Notes: generated from the sequence alone by a model not told the origin. 64,000 nucleotides of DNA from Pseudacidovorax sp. (GCF_017991995.1 NZ_JAGOPN010000013.1:1-64000); one strand, 5' to 3'; positions 24,860 to 34,765 are shown, counted from the first letter of the stretch. Made by a program: numbers and translations.

Positions 24860-25999
24860 TCAGCCCCGCGGCCGGTAGAGCTGGAAACCCAGCCCCGTCG
24901 AGCGCACCGTGGTCTCTCCCTCGGTCAGCGCCACGGTGCCGATGCAGCCGTTGCCAGCCGCCTCGCGGCTGAATTCGGCGATGGTGCGCAGTCGCGCGGC
25001 GGGGGCGCCGGCCTGGCTGATCGCGGCTTCGAGTTCGGCGGCACCGCGCGCTGCGATCGCACGGGCCAGCGCCGCTTTGAGCGCGGCAGGGTCGAGCGCC
25101 CGCACGAAGCTCACGGGGCCGCCTGCATCCAGCGGCTGCGCGAACACGGCGGGATCGCTGGCCAGGTGGCCCAGGCCCAGCACCTGCAGCACGGCCTGCA
25201 ACTGGCGCGGCGTGTTCGCGCCGATGGCGAGCCATCCGTCCTCGGCCTGGAAGAAGTCGGCCGCGGGGCTGCCCGAGTAGCCCTGGTTGCCCACGCGCGG
25301 CGGCACGCTGCCGGTGGTGAGCGCGTCACAGGCCAGCGGGTACATGAGCTGCAGCGCCGCGCCGGCCATGGAGACGTCGACCAGCGCGCCGCGGCCGTTG
25401 CGCTCGCGCTCCCGCAGCGCACTCAGGATGGCCAGTGCGGCCAGCAGGCCGGTCGCCGAGTCGACGACGGGAAAGCCGGTCTTGACGGGCGGATCGCCCT
25501 CGGCGCCGGCCATCCAGGCCATGCCGCTCGCTGCCTGGATGACATGGTCGTAGGCCGGGCGGGCGCGCCATTCCTCCGCACCCCGGCCATAGCCGGAGAT
25601 GGTGCAGTACAGCAGGCCCGGATGCTGCGCCTGCAGGGCCGCATAGCCCAGGCCGAAGCCTTCGAGCACGCCGGGCCGCAGGTTGTCGACCACCACGTCG
25701 CTGGCCAGCGCCAGCGCCTCGGCCTGGTGCCGGCCTTCCTCGCTGCGCAGGTCCAGCCGAAGGTGGTGCTTGCCGGCGTTGAGGGCCAGGAACTTGTCGC
25801 CGCCCTGGCCGGCCCGGCGCATCACGTCGCCGTCCAGGCTCTCGACCTTGGTGACCTGCGCGCCCAACTGCGCCAGCAGGAAGGTGGCAAAGGGGCCGGC
25901 GATGACATGCGAGAAGTCCAGGATGCGCACCCCGGCAAGCGGGGCGAAGTCGGTCACGGGCGCGAGCGATGCGGGGGAGGGCATGGTGGCGGTGCTCAT
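24860..25999 (-). CDS. Class III (CaiB/BaiF) CoA-transferase
   Basis: 379 residues. Motifs are GVRILDFSHVIAGPFATFLL near residue 23, QVTKVESLDGDVMR, VVDNLRPGVLEGFG and YDHVIQAASGMAWM, with the catalytic aspartate D180 in FPVVDSATGLLAAL. It is shorter at the C-terminus than the paralogue at 19513. It overlaps the upstream receptor gene by 4 bp (ATGA at 25999-25996) and forms a two-gene leftward operon. It converges on the esterase gene 40 bp away. Confidence 0.88.
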   Translation of the reverse strand: MSTATMPSPASLAPVTDFAPLAGVRILDFSHVIAGPFATFLLAQLGAQVTKVESLDGDVMRRAGQGGDKFLALNAGKHHLRLDLRSEEGRHQAEALALASDVVVDNLRPGVLEGFGLGYAALQAQHPGLLYCTISGYGRGAEEWRARPAYDHVIQAASGMAWMAGAEGDPPVKTGFPVVDSATGLLAALAILSALRERERNGRGALVDVSMAGAALQLMYPLACDALTTGSVPPRVGNQGYSGSPAADFFQAEDGWLAIGANTPRQLQAVLQVLGLGHLASDPAVFAQPLDAGGPVSFVRALDPAALKAALARAIAARGAAELEAAISQAGAPAARLRTIAEFSREAAGNGCIGTVALTEGETTVRSTGLGFQLYRPRG

Positions 26000-26994
26000 G
26001 GAAGGCTGATGCGGTTGCGGGCGATGAGCGTGCGGTAGCGCACGGTCTCGCGCTCGACGAAGCGGCTGAATTCGGCGGGCGACTCGGACACGCTGGGCAC
26101 CGTGCCGTCGCGTGCGTAGGCGGCGCGCAGGCCTGCGTCCTGCATGGCCGCGCGCACGGCGCCGAACAGGCGCTGCACCAGCGCATCGGGCAGGCCCGGC
26201 GGCCCCCAGATGCCCGACCACGACACCAGGTCCAGGTCCTGCCGTCGCAGCGCCTCGTTGAGCGTGGGCACCTGTGGCAGGGCCGGGTCGCGCTCGCCGG
26301 CCGTGACGGCCAGGGCGCGCAGCTTGCCGTCACGCACCTGGGGCAGGGCGGTGGAGATGACGGGGAAGGCGAACTGCGCATCGCCGCGGATCAGCGCCAG
26401 CCCGATCTCCACCGAGCCGCGATAGGGCACATGGGTGGCCTGCACGTCGGCCGCCGACAGGAAGGCCGCCGCGAAGAGATGGGCTGCGCTGCCGATGCCG
26501 CCCGAGGCGTAGTTCAGCCGGCCGGGATCGCGCCGTGCGGCCTCCAGCAGGTCGTCCACGCTGCGCAGCGGCGAATCGGCGCCCACCACCAGCAGGCAGG
26601 CGCTGGTGCCGGTGCGGCAGATGTGGCTGAAGGCCTGGGGATCGAACTTGACCGAGGGCTGAAGCAGCTTCTGCGTGACGTGGGTGGAGCTGCCCAGCAG
26701 CAGGGTGTAGCCATCGGGCGGCTGCTGGTTCACGTACTCGGCCGCCAGGATGCCGCCAGCGCCCACCTTGTTCTCCAGCACCATCGCCTGGCCGAGTTGC
26801 TTGCCCAGCACGGGGCCGAGCAGGCGGGCCTGGATGTCGGGGCCACCGCCCGCGGCGTAGGGCACGATGAGCCGCACGGGCCGTTCGGGGTAGCGCGCCG
26901 TCGCCTCGGGCGCGGCCGCCAGGGCACCGCGACCGGCGGCCAGGCCCAGGGCGCCGAGCAGCAGCCGGCGTCGACGCAGGTTCGTCTCGTTCAT
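25996..26994 (-). CDS. Bug/TctC-family periplasmic solute-binding receptor
   Basis: 332 residues. The leader MNETNLRRRRLLLGALGLAA contains an Arg-rich Tat-like motif, and cleavage is likely near ALAAAP. The core YPERPVRLIVPYAAGGGPDI is canonical, followed by PPDGYTLLLGSSTHVTQ and THVPYRGSVEIGLALIRGD. The ATG at 26994 has a GGAGACA site at 27007-27001, which rules out the longer frame from 27078. It is divergent from the LysR gene at 27087 and translationally coupled to a CoA-transferase. Confidence 0.9.
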   Translation of the reverse strand: MNETNLRRRRLLLGALGLAAGRGALAAAPEATARYPERPVRLIVPYAAGGGPDIQARLLGPVLGKQLGQAMVLENKVGAGGILAAEYVNQQPPDGYTLLLGSSTHVTQKLLQPSVKFDPQAFSHICRTGTSACLLVVGADSPLRSVDDLLEAARRDPGRLNYASGGIGSAAHLFAAAFLSAADVQATHVPYRGSVEIGLALIRGDAQFAFPVISTALPQVRDGKLRALAVTAGERDPALPQVPTLNEALRRQDLDLVSWSGIWGPPGLPDALVQRLFGAVRAAMQDAGLRAAYARDGTVPSVSESPAEFSRFVERETVRYRTLIARNRISLP

Positions 26995-27021
26995 TGCTGT
27001 TGTCTCCGTCGTTCGATACGC

Positions 27022-27035
27022 CGATTCTGGAATCG
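27022..27035. promoter_or_regulatory. Candidate LysR operator
   Basis: CGATTC-TG-GAATCG is a perfect 6-bp inverted repeat between the receptor gene (leftward) and the LysR gene (rightward), placed to control both. Confidence 0.45.
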
Positions 27036-27086
27036 CGGGCCATGCCACACAATTATTGGTTTCGAAAGAAGCCATCACCGATCGAT

Positions 27087-28064
27087 ATGGCCCAGACAGG
27101 ATCCGAGCCCGCTTCCACCGCCCGCGATGAGGAGCGCCGTGCCCGGCGCATGGACCGCCTGCGCGTGCGGCACCTGCGGCTGCTGCACTGGGTGGCCGAG
27201 ACCGGCTCGCTGAGCGCAGCGGCCGAACGCCTGCAGGTGAGCCAGCCCGGCGCCACCAAGATGCTGCAGGAGATCGAGGCCGCGCTGGGCGTCGGCCTGA
27301 TCGAGCGCAGCGCCCGTGGCGCCCGGCTGAGTCCCGCCGGCCGCGTGGCGCTGGACCGGCTGCGTGTGGCGCTCGGCGCGCTCGATGCCGCGGCAGGCGC
27401 GGACGCGGCGCTGGCGACGCCGGTGCTGCGCATGGGCATCCTGCCGCTGGTCGCCGTGGCCGTGCTGCCCGCGGTCACGGCCCACGTCGATGCAGCCGGG
27501 CAACTGCCCCGGCTGGTGCTGCGCGAGGCCAACGTGGACCAGCTCATGCGCCTGCTGCGCGACGGTGAGGTCGACTGCGTGATCGGCCGCCTCGAAGCCG
27601 GCGAGGACGCCCCGGGCGACCTGCAGATCGAGCGGCTGTGGGAAGAGCGCATGGCCATCGCGGCCGCGCCCGGCCATCCGCTGGTCGGCCGCCGGCGGCA
27701 CACCCTGGCGACGCTGCAGGCCGAGCGCTGGATCCTGCCGCCGCCGGCCACCAACACGCGGCGCAACGTCGAGCGCTGGTTCCTGGAGAGTGGCCTGCAG
27801 CCGCCGGCGGCGGCGGTGGAGTCGACCTCCTTCCACACCAGCCTGACGCTGGCCGGCGCCGGCCGGTTGCTGGCCGTGGCGCCGCAGACGGCCGTCGAGC
27901 ACTACCAGGCACGCGGCGTGGTGAAGGCTCTGCTGCTGCAGCGGCCCCTGCCGTCGGGCCCCATGTTCTTCATCACGCGCGCCGAGCTGGCGTCACTGCC
28001 ACAGGTCGTCCAATGGCGCGCCGCGTTGGTCGGCCATGTCCGGCAGGCGGCGGCGGGCGCATAA
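27087..28064 (+). CDS. LysR-family regulator
   Basis: 325 residues from the ATG at 27087; an ATG at 27042 or one at 27150 next to the DNA-binding domain are alternatives, and no start has a clear ribosome site. The winged helix is RLRVRHLRLLHWVAETGSLS to VGLIERSARGARL. The substrate domain begins near LRMGILPLVAVAVLPAV. Being divergent from the receptor/CoA-transferase pair at 24860-26994, it is their likely regulator. Confidence 0.85.
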   Translation: MAQTGSEPASTARDEERRARRMDRLRVRHLRLLHWVAETGSLSAAAERLQVSQPGATKMLQEIEAALGVGLIERSARGARLSPAGRVALDRLRVALGALDAAAGADAALATPVLRMGILPLVAVAVLPAVTAHVDAAGQLPRLVLREANVDQLMRLLRDGEVDCVIGRLEAGEDAPGDLQIERLWEERMAIAAAPGHPLVGRRRHTLATLQAERWILPPPATNTRRNVERWFLESGLQPPAAAVESTSFHTSLTLAGAGRLLAVAPQTAVEHYQARGVVKALLLQRPLPSGPMFFITRAELASLPQVVQWRAALVGHVRQAAAGA

Positions 28065-28111
28065 GCGACGATCCGCACTCCGTTTTTTGACCTTCCCTGG
28101 GGCGACATCGC

Positions 28112-29119
28112 TTGGACTCCCTCACCCAGATCGTTCTCGGCGCCTCGGTCGCCGCCGTGGCCGTGCCGGCCCGCGACCGGCGCGTGGCCCTCGTCGCCGG
28201 TGCCGTGCTCGGCACCTTGCCCGACCTCGATGGCCTGGTCCTGTCCGGGATGGGCGTCGATGCCGTGACCAACGTCACCTGGCATCGCGGCCCTTCGCAC
28301 TCGCTGCCGGTGCTGCTCGTCGCCGGCTGGCTGATCTGGCTGCTGGCGCGGCGCTGGAGCGCACGGGTACGCGAGGCGCCGCGTGGCTGGCTCGTCGGCA
28401 TCTGGCTGGCCTTGATCACGCATCCGCTGCTCGATGCCTTCACCGTCTACGGCACGCAGCTGTGGTGGCCTTCGCCGACGCCGCCTGTGATGGGCGGCAG
28501 CGTGTTCATCATCGATCCGCTCTACACCCTGCCCTTGCTCATTGCCGTGATCGTGGCCGCGGTGGCGGGGCCGCGTCCACGCGGCCGGCGATGGCTGTCT
28601 GGCGCGCTGGTGCTCAGCAGCCTGTACCTGGGCTGGAGCCTCGTCGCGCAGCAGTGGGTGGACCGCATCGCGGCACGCGCGCTGGCGGCCCAGGGTTTGC
28701 GGAACGCGCCACGGCTGGTCGTGGCGTCGCCGCTCAACACGCTGCTGTGGCGCGTGGTGGTCATGACGCCCGATGGCTTCCTGGAGGGCGAGCGTTCGCT
28801 GGTGGCCGACAGCGGGGCCATGCACTTCACGCCCCACGCCAGCGAGGTGCAGGCGCTGGAGGCCTTGTCGCAGGAGCGCGCCGTGGCGCGGCTGCGCTGG
28901 TTCACCCATGGCTTCATGAAGGCGGCACGGGACGGAGACGACCTGATCGTGTCGGACCTGCGCATGGGCGCGGAACCCGACTACAGCTTCAATTACCGCG
29001 TGGCGCGCCGGGAGGCGGGCGCCTGGCAGCCAGTGCCGGTGGTGCTGCAGAACGGCATCCGTGACGCGCGCGGGATGCTCGGGCGCACCTGGGCGCGCAT
29101 CTGGGCGTCGCCAGGCTGA
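28112..29119 (+). CDS. YdjM-like membrane-bound metal-dependent hydrolase, TTG start
   Basis: 335 residues. MDSLTQIVLGASVAA and the metal-site residues in GTLPDLDGLV, WHRGPSHSLPVLL and ALITHPLLDAFTVYGTQLWW define the LexA-regulated YdjM/DUF457 inner-membrane family. At least four hydrophobic helices lie in the first 190 residues; the C-terminal ~140 residues are soluble and likely periplasmic. The TTG at 28112 begins exactly at the conserved N-terminus. Physiological substrate unknown. It seems unrelated to the catabolic modules on either side. Confidence 0.85.
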   Translation: MDSLTQIVLGASVAAVAVPARDRRVALVAGAVLGTLPDLDGLVLSGMGVDAVTNVTWHRGPSHSLPVLLVAGWLIWLLARRWSARVREAPRGWLVGIWLALITHPLLDAFTVYGTQLWWPSPTPPVMGGSVFIIDPLYTLPLLIAVIVAAVAGPRPRGRRWLSGALVLSSLYLGWSLVAQQWVDRIAARALAAQGLRNAPRLVVASPLNTLLWRVVVMTPDGFLEGERSLVADSGAMHFTPHASEVQALEALSQERAVARLRWFTHGFMKAARDGDDLIVSDLRMGAEPDYSFNYRVARREAGAWQPVPVVLQNGIRDARGMLGRTWARIWASPG

Positions 29120-29141
29120 CCCATGCGGGCGGCGCGTCTGC

Positions 29142-29156
29142 CCCGTTTGAAACGGG
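29142..29156. other. Short palindrome between convergent genes
   Basis: CCCGTTT-G-AAACGGG forms a perfect inverted repeat between the YdjM-like gene (stop 29119) and the LysR gene (stop 29174). It could act as a bidirectional hairpin, but neither side has a T-run. Confidence 0.4.
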
Positions 29157-29173
29157 CGTCGCCCCCGTTCAGC

Positions 29174-30121
29174 TCAAGCGCGGGATCGGGTGGACCGGCC
29201 GCGCGTCTGTGGTGCGCCGACAGCGGAGGTCCAGGGTGACAGCACCGCCGTGATGCATTCGGCGAATGCCGTGAGCACGTCGCTTTCTTCCCGGCCTGCC
29301 TTGGTGATCTCGAAGAAGTCGACGGGCACCACCGGCTGCCGCAGTGCATGCAGCGCGACGCGATAGCGCGCCGCGGCGCCAGCCACGAAGGAGGGCAGCA
29401 CGGCCGCCCCGCGGCCGGCCTCGACCATCGCCAGCAGCGTGTGCAGGTGATTGAAGCTCTGCACGAATTGGCCGGGTTCGCCGCTGTCGCGCAGAGAGGC
29501 CTCCACCTGCTGCTGGATGGGGTTGGTGGGCGGCAAGCCCAGCAGCCCGTGACGAGGAGCTTCCTTCCAGCGCAATGGGGCAGCTTCCGTCGGTGACTCG
29601 TCCGCCGGCAGGATCAGCAGCAGCTGCGCATCGAGCAGCTTGCGTCGGCGCACCGCCCGCGAGGTGGTGAGGAAGGCGCCAAAGCCGGCATCGAGCACCC
29701 CGCTCTGCACCCGTTCGTAGATCAACGCGCGGTCCAGGTCCTGTACCTCCACCTCGACGTTCGGATGGGCCTGCGCGAAGACCGCGCAGGCCTGCGGCAG
29801 CACCGACGAGGCAATGACCGGCGTGGCACCCACCGACAGCCGACGCTTCTGCGTGGCTGTGATGCGGCCCAGGGATGCAGCGGCATCGTCCAGCTCCCTC
29901 AGCACGCGCGTGGCCGTGGGCAGGAAGGCCATGCCCTGCGCCGTGAGGGCCACGCTGCGCGTGGTGCGCTCGAAGAGGCGGCAGTCCAGCTGGGCCTCCA
30001 GCTCTCGGAGCATCGCGCTCAGCCCCGGCTGGGTGACGTGCAACTGCTCGGCCGCGCGGGTGAAGCTCTGCACCCGCGCGGCGGCCACAAAGGCCCGCAA
30101 CTGCCGAGCCGAAAGGTTCAT
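29174..30121 (-). CDS. LysR-family regulator
   Basis: 315 residues. The winged helix is SARQLRAFVAAARVQSFTRA to CRLFERTTRSVAL, and the substrate domain starts near RRLSVGATPVIASSVLPQA. The C-terminus ends in an Arg/Thr-rich tail (TRGRSTRSRA). It is divergent from a receptor/monooxygenase operon at 30255-32414 with an AT-rich 133-bp gap, so it is the probable regulator of that unit. Confidence 0.9.
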   Translation of the reverse strand: MNLSARQLRAFVAAARVQSFTRAAEQLHVTQPGLSAMLRELEAQLDCRLFERTTRSVALTAQGMAFLPTATRVLRELDDAAASLGRITATQKRRLSVGATPVIASSVLPQACAVFAQAHPNVEVEVQDLDRALIYERVQSGVLDAGFGAFLTTSRAVRRRKLLDAQLLLILPADESPTEAAPLRWKEAPRHGLLGLPPTNPIQQQVEASLRDSGEPGQFVQSFNHLHTLLAMVEAGRGAAVLPSFVAGAAARYRVALHALRQPVVPVDFFEITKAGREESDVLTAFAECITAVLSPWTSAVGAPQTRGRSTRSRA

Positions 30122-30151
30122 GGCCCGACTTTTCTTTGATAAAGATCAGTC

Positions 30152-30161
30152 ATCAATTGAT
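30152..30161. promoter_or_regulatory. Candidate operator in AT-rich divergent promoter
   Basis: ATCAATTGAT is a perfect palindrome in a strongly AT-rich island (30130-30182) between the LysR gene and the receptor gene. The island contrasts with the surrounding GC-rich sequence and probably holds both promoters. Confidence 0.45.
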
Positions 30162-30254
30162 TTTATTTCTGACTTTTACTTTGCTGGCCATGCCGCTTCC
30201 AATCGGGCATCGGACCGGCGGGATGTGCCGGTCGCCCCTTCAGGAGACAGACCC

Positions 30255-31220
30255 ATGACTTCCCTTGTGCGCCGCGCCCTCGCGGCCTCGCTGATGGCCT
30301 TGCCCGTTGTGTCGGCGCTGGCCCAGGCTCCCTATCCCTCCCGCGCCATCACCATCGTCGTGCCTTTCCCGGCGGGCGGTCCCACCGACGCCAGTGCCCG
30401 GGTGTACGGCAAGGCGCTGGGCGAGACACTGGGCCAGCCGGTGATCATCGACAACCGTGCGGGGGCCGCCGGCACCGTCGGCAGCGCCTTCGTCGCTCGC
30501 GCGCCTGCCGACGGCTACACGCTGCTGTGGGGCGGCACCAGCACGCTTGCCGTGGCGCCGGGCCTCTACAAGAACCTGCGCTACGACGCCCAGTCCTTCG
30601 TGCCCATCGGCATGGCCCTGCGCGGCCCGATGATGCTGGCGGCTTCGCCGGCCAGCGGCATCGCCTCGCTGGCCGACCTGCCCCGCAAGGCACGTGACGG
30701 ACGCCTGACCGTGGGCACGGCCGGCACGGGGTCCATCGGTCACCTCTCGACCGAGCTGTATGCCGACGTCGCCGGCATCAAGCTGACCCACGTGCCTTAC
30801 CGCGGTGGCAGCCCGGCGATCACCGATGCCATCGGTGGACAGGTGGACCTGGTGTTCGACACCGCGGCTGCATTGCAGCCCTTCGTCAAGACGGGAAAGC
30901 TGCGCGCCCTTGGTGTGGGCGGCACCCAGCCTTACGCGCCGCTGCCGCAGACGCCGACGCTGCAGTCCGCCCTCGGCAAGCCGTATGAGGCCTACTCCTG
31001 GTTCGGCCTGGTGGCGCCCAAGGAAACGCCGCCTGCCGTGCTGGAGACGCTGCGCAAGGCCATGGCGCAGGTATCGCGCACGGCCGAGATCCGGCAGGTA
31101 TTGAGCGATCAGGGCGTGGAGCCCGGCGTGGATGGGCCCGAGGCCTTCGGCCAGGTCATCGCCACCGATGCCGCGAAGTGGGCGCGCATCATCCAGCAGG
31201 CCGGTGTCACGGGAGAGTGA
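30255..31220 (+). CDS. Bug/TctC-family periplasmic solute-binding receptor
   Basis: 321 residues. A Sec signal (MTSLVRRALAASLMALPVVS, cleavage after ALA) leads to YPSRAITIVVPFPAGGPTDA, a textbook Bug N-terminus, then PADGYTLLWGGTSTLAV and THVPYRGGSPAITDAIGGQ. GGAGACA at 30243-30249 fixes the start. Three bases separate it from the monooxygenase gene, so the two are one transcript; the receptor ligand may be the monooxygenase substrate. Confidence 0.92.
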   Translation: MTSLVRRALAASLMALPVVSALAQAPYPSRAITIVVPFPAGGPTDASARVYGKALGETLGQPVIIDNRAGAAGTVGSAFVARAPADGYTLLWGGTSTLAVAPGLYKNLRYDAQSFVPIGMALRGPMMLAASPASGIASLADLPRKARDGRLTVGTAGTGSIGHLSTELYADVAGIKLTHVPYRGGSPAITDAIGGQVDLVFDTAAALQPFVKTGKLRALGVGGTQPYAPLPQTPTLQSALGKPYEAYSWFGLVAPKETPPAVLETLRKAMAQVSRTAEIRQVLSDQGVEPGVDGPEAFGQVIATDAAKWARIIQQAGVTGE

Positions 31221-31223
31221 GCG

Positions 31224-32414
31224 ATGCCTGACCCGATCCTCATCGCAGGCGCCGGCCTCGGCGGCCTGACCGCTGCGCTGGCGCTTCTGCGTCGCGGCCA
31301 TGCCGTGCGCGTCTTCGAGCAGGCCGCGCAGCTTGGCGAGGTGGGCGCGGGCCTGCAGCTGAGCGCCAACGCCACCCGCGCGCTGCATCTGCTGGGCCTG
31401 GCCGAGCCGCTGGCCCGCGTGGCGGCCGAGCCGGTGGGCAAGGAGATCCGACTTTGGAGCACCGGCCAGACCTGGAAGCTCTTCGACCTGGGCGACGCGT
31501 CGGTGGCGGAATACGGCCATCCCTACTACACGCTCTACCGGCCCGACCTACATCGGGTGCTGGTGGAGGCGATCCGCGCCCTCGCGCCCGACGCGCTCTG
31601 CCTGGGCGCGCGTTGCGAGCGCTTTGTCCAGACTGCCGACGGCGTGACGCTCACGCTGGCCGATGGCTCGGAGCACCGCGGGCGTGTGTTGATCGGCGCC
31701 GATGGCGTGCACTCGGCCGTGCGCCGCCAGCTCTTCGGCGACGGGCCCGCCGTCTATTCGGGCTGCATGGCCTGGCGCGGCGTGATCCCGATCGGCCGCC
31801 TGCCGGTCGAACTGGTGCGCCCGGTCGGTACGAACTGGGTCGGGCCCGGGCGCCATGTCATCCACTACCCCCTGCGCGGCGGCCAGCTGATGAACTTCGT
31901 TGGCATCGTCGAGACCGACCGCTGGGTGGCCGAATCGTGGACGCAGCGCGGCACGCATGCCGAATGCCATGCCGACTTCGAGGGCTGGCATGACGATGTG
32001 CATGCGCTGATCCGCCACATCGACGTGCCGTACCGCTGGGCGCTGATGGCGCGGCCCGCCCTTGCGCGCTGGACGCAGGACAGGGTGACGCTGCTGGGTG
32101 ATGCGGCGCATCCCACGCTGCCCTTTCTGGCGCAGGGCGCCGCCATGGCCATCGAGGACGGCTTCGTGCTGGGTCGTGCACTGGCCGAAATCGACGACGC
32201 GCCTGAAGCGCTGGGTCGCTACGAAGCCGCACGCCTGGACCGGACGACCCGCATCGTGGAGAAGTCGACCGAGAACGGACGCCGCTTCCACAACCCCGAA
32301 CTGGCCAGTGCCTCTGGCGCGGCCGCCTACGTGGACCGCGAGTGGCGACCGGAGCGCGTGCACGAGCGCTACCACTGGCTGTTCGAGTACCGGGTGGACG
32401 AGGTTGTGCTGTAG
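31224..32414 (+). CDS. FAD-dependent aromatic-ring monooxygenase (salicylate / 3-hydroxybenzoate 6-hydroxylase type)
   Basis: 396 residues, single-component group A flavoprotein. The FAD dinucleotide motif is [20 protein letters not shown] at residue 7, the DG motif is [16 protein letters not shown] near 155, and the second FAD motif is [20 protein letters not shown] near 287. These enzymes hydroxylate benzoates with NAD(P)H and O2; family resemblance is to salicylate and 3-hydroxybenzoate hydroxylases. Its product would be a gentisate or catechol, but no matching ring-cleavage gene follows directly. Specificity is inferred. Confidence 0.88.
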   Translation: MPDPILIAGAGLGGLTAALALLRRGHAVRVFEQAAQLGEVGAGLQLSANATRALHLLGLAEPLARVAAEPVGKEIRLWSTGQTWKLFDLGDASVAEYGHPYYTLYRPDLHRVLVEAIRALAPDALCLGARCERFVQTADGVTLTLADGSEHRGRVLIGADGVHSAVRRQLFGDGPAVYSGCMAWRGVIPIGRLPVELVRPVGTNWVGPGRHVIHYPLRGGQLMNFVGIVETDRWVAESWTQRGTHAECHADFEGWHDDVHALIRHIDVPYRWALMARPALARWTQDRVTLLGDAAHPTLPFLAQGAAMAIEDGFVLGRALAEIDDAPEALGRYEAARLDRTTRIVEKSTENGRRFHNPELASASGAAAYVDREWRPERVHERYHWLFEYRVDEVVL

Positions 32415-32452
32415 CCGCGGGCGGTGGAGTTGGCGAAGCACGGCCATGCAGA

Positions 32453-32791
32453 ATGGCCGCCGTGTACCTGCTCAAGACCTTCGGACTCTTCGTGCTCACG
32501 GCCCTGGCCGAGATCGTGGGCTGCTATCTGCCCTGGCTGTGGCTGCGTCAGGGCCGCTCGGCCTGGCTGCTGCTGCCGGCTGCGGCCAGCCTTGCGCTCT
32601 TCGCCTGGTTGTTGACCCTGCATCCCACCGGCAGTGGCCGCGTGTATGCGGCCTATGGCGGCGTGTATGTGGGCGTGGCGATCCTGTGGCTCTGGCGGGT
32701 GGATGGCGTCGCGCCCACCGCCTATGACCTGTCCGGCGTCGCGCTGTGCCTGGCCGGCATGGCGGTGATCATGTTCGGCCCGCGCGCCTGA
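32453..32791 (+). CDS. YnfA/UPF0060 family small membrane protein
   Basis: 112 residues with four hydrophobic helices. The signature is [15 protein letters not shown] near residue 19, followed by [19 protein letters not shown], both conserved in YnfA. The fold resembles small multidrug-resistance transporters, and substrates in this organism are unknown. Its 3' end overlaps the convergent AtuA-like gene by 23 bp (32769-32791). Confidence 0.88.
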   Translation: MAAVYLLKTFGLFVLTALAEIVGCYLPWLWLRQGRSAWLLLPAAASLALFAWLLTLHPTGSGRVYAAYGGVYVGVAILWLWRVDGVAPTAYDLSGVALCLAGMAVIMFGPRA

Positions 32792-34592
32792 GGGCTTCGG
32801 CCGCCACGCTGGGCGGCACCGCGATCGGCATGTCCAGCAGCATCTGCGCCATGCCCTTGCCCAGCGGGTCCATGCGCATGGACGAAGGGCCGCCGCCGTC
32901 GAGGGCATCGTGGATCAGCAGGTTCATCGCATCCGTGCCGGGCAGGTGGTAGCGCGTGACGTGCCCGGCGGGCAGGTGCCTGAACCAGGCCTCCACCACC
33001 GCCGGCTGCAGCGCCTGCCACAGCAGCGGCAGCCACTGCGGCCGGCGCGCCACCACGCCGATGTTGGACAGGTTGCCCTTGTCGCCGCTGCGCGCCCAGG
33101 CCAGGTCGATCAGGCGCACCGTCTCGGTGGCGGGCTCCTCGGTTTTCCAGTCGGCTGGGGCGGGCAGGGCAGGCACGGGCGAGGCCTGCGCGCCGGCAGG
33201 AATGGCCACTGCATGTCGCACGCAGTCGAGCACGAAACCCGGCTTCACCGCGCCCTTGTCCAGCAGGAAGGCGAAGGGCTTGACCAGCGGCGACACCGCC
33301 GGCCGCCCGCCGCCGGGGCTGGTGGTGCCCGGCGACCATGACGTGCCGGAAGGCGCGATCTCGCGCGCGAACATGGCCAGGGCCGCCTTCTGAGGATGGT
33401 TGGCCACCACGCGCATCATCACCTCGCGCGCCTGGCGGGTGCGGGCGTGCGGGCCGTAGAGCGTCTCAGCGCCGATGACTTCGATGTAGGTGGACGTGAA
33501 GGGCGGCAGGCCCTGGACCTGCAGGATCTCGCCGGTGCGCTCGAGGATGGCCTCGGCCGTGCGCCGCGCCTTCTTCTCGGCGTCGAGGCCGATGATCACC
33601 ATGCTGCCCGCGCAGCGGAAGCCGTCCAGCTGCGTGGCCGACACCTTGTAATGGGGCGTCGGCGCGCGTCCCTTGGCCGGGCTTACGTGCACGCGGTTCT
33701 CGCCCTGCTGGGTGACACGCACTTCGCGGAAGTCGCAGCTCACCTCGGGCAGCAGGTAGGCGCCCGGGTCACCGATCTCGTAGAGCAACTGCTCCACCAC
33801 GCCTGCGCGGATCACCTTGCCGCCGGTGCCCTCCGGCTTGGTGACGACGAAGCTGCCGTCGGCGTGGCATTCCACGATGGGGTAGCCGATGTGCGCCCAG
33901 TCCGGGATGTCCTCCCAGTCGGTGTGCAGGCCGCCGGTGGCCTGGCAGCCGCATTCGATGATGTGGCCGGCCAGGCTGCCCGACGCGAGCAGGTCGTGCT
34001 GAGTGGCCGTCCAGCCGAACTCATGCATCAGCGGGCCCAGGGTGACGGCGCTGTCCACGCAGCGGCCGGTGATGACCACCTCGGCACCGGCGGCCAGCGC
34101 CGCGGCGATGGGCGTGGCGCCGAGGTACGCATTGGCGCTCAGCACCTTCTCAGGCAGGGCCTCGCCGGTGAACATGTCGCGCACGCCCTCGGCACGCAGG
34201 CCGGGCATCAGGCCGCTCACGTCATCGCCCTCGACCACTGCAATGCGCAGCGAGATGCCCTGGGCCTCGGCCACGGCCTTCAGCGCCGCGGCGCAGCCGT
34301 GCGGGTTGATGCCGCCCGCATTGCTGACCACCTTGATGCCCTGGCGCTTGACCTCGGCCAGCACGGGCTTCATGGCGATGTCGACGAAGTCGGTGGCGTA
34401 GCCCAGCTCGGGGTTCTTGGCCCGGGCCGCGGCCAGGATGGCCATGGTGGTCTCGGCCAGGTAGTCGAAGACCAGGTAGTCGAGCCGGCCGCCCTTCACG
34501 AGCTGCGGCGCGGCCACCATGCTGTCGCCCCAGAAGCCCGAGGCGCCGCCGATGCGGACCGTGCGGGAGGCGTTGTTCGGCGTGTCTGTCAT
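32769..34592 (-). CDS. AtuA-like (DUF1446) acyclic terpene utilization family protein
   Basis: 607 residues. The DUF1446 core begins [20 protein letters not shown] near residue 13 and includes [39 protein letters not shown] and [16 protein letters not shown]-terminal domain of ~110 residues carries [18 protein letters not shown], standard for AtuA homologues. AtuA is required for citronellol/geraniol degradation in Pseudomonas, but its reaction is unknown. It is divergent from the acyl-CoA dehydrogenase gene. The start at 34592 marks where conservation begins; the ORF runs upstream to 34715 without family character. Confidence 0.85.
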   Translation of the reverse strand: MTDTPNNASRTVRIGGASGFWGDSMVAAPQLVKGGRLDYLVFDYLAETTMAILAAARAKNPELGYATDFVDIAMKPVLAEVKRQGIKVVSNAGGINPHGCAAALKAVAEAQGISLRIAVVEGDDVSGLMPGLRAEGVRDMFTGEALPEKVLSANAYLGATPIAAALAAGAEVVITGRCVDSAVTLGPLMHEFGWTATQHDLLASGSLAGHIIECGCQATGGLHTDWEDIPDWAHIGYPIVECHADGSFVVTKPEGTGGKVIRAGVVEQLLYEIGDPGAYLLPEVSCDFREVRVTQQGENRVHVSPAKGRAPTPHYKVSATQLDGFRCAGSMVIIGLDAEKKARRTAEAILERTGEILQVQGLPPFTSTYIEVIGAETLYGPHARTRQAREVMMRVVANHPQKAALAMFAREIAPSGTSWSPGTTSPGGGRPAVSPLVKPFAFLLDKGAVKPGFVLDCVRHAVAIPAGAQASPVPALPAPADWKTEEPATETVRLIDLAWARSGDKGNLSNIGVVARRPQWLPLLWQALQPAVVEAWFRHLPAGHVTRYHLPGTDAMNLLIHDALDGGGPSSMRMDPLGKGMAQMLLDMPIAVPPSVAAEALRRAGRT

Positions 34593-34765
34593 GCGCGTTT
34601 CCTCTGAAGCGGTCAGCGTAGCGAGGTGGCCGGTGCCGGGCTTGCGCCAACTCGCTGTCTCGGCCGGGCGCTCCATCCGCTCGTGTGGCGGCATTGGCGC
34701 AGCCAGTTCGCACAAGACCGGTCGCGTTTCTGACGCTAGCCTTGCAGCGACATCGGGAGACCTGC

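Noticed and set aside
22059-31220. Recent tandem duplication of Bug receptor modules
   Set aside because: The receptors share only family motifs; leaders, operators and partner genes differ, so recent duplication is not supported.
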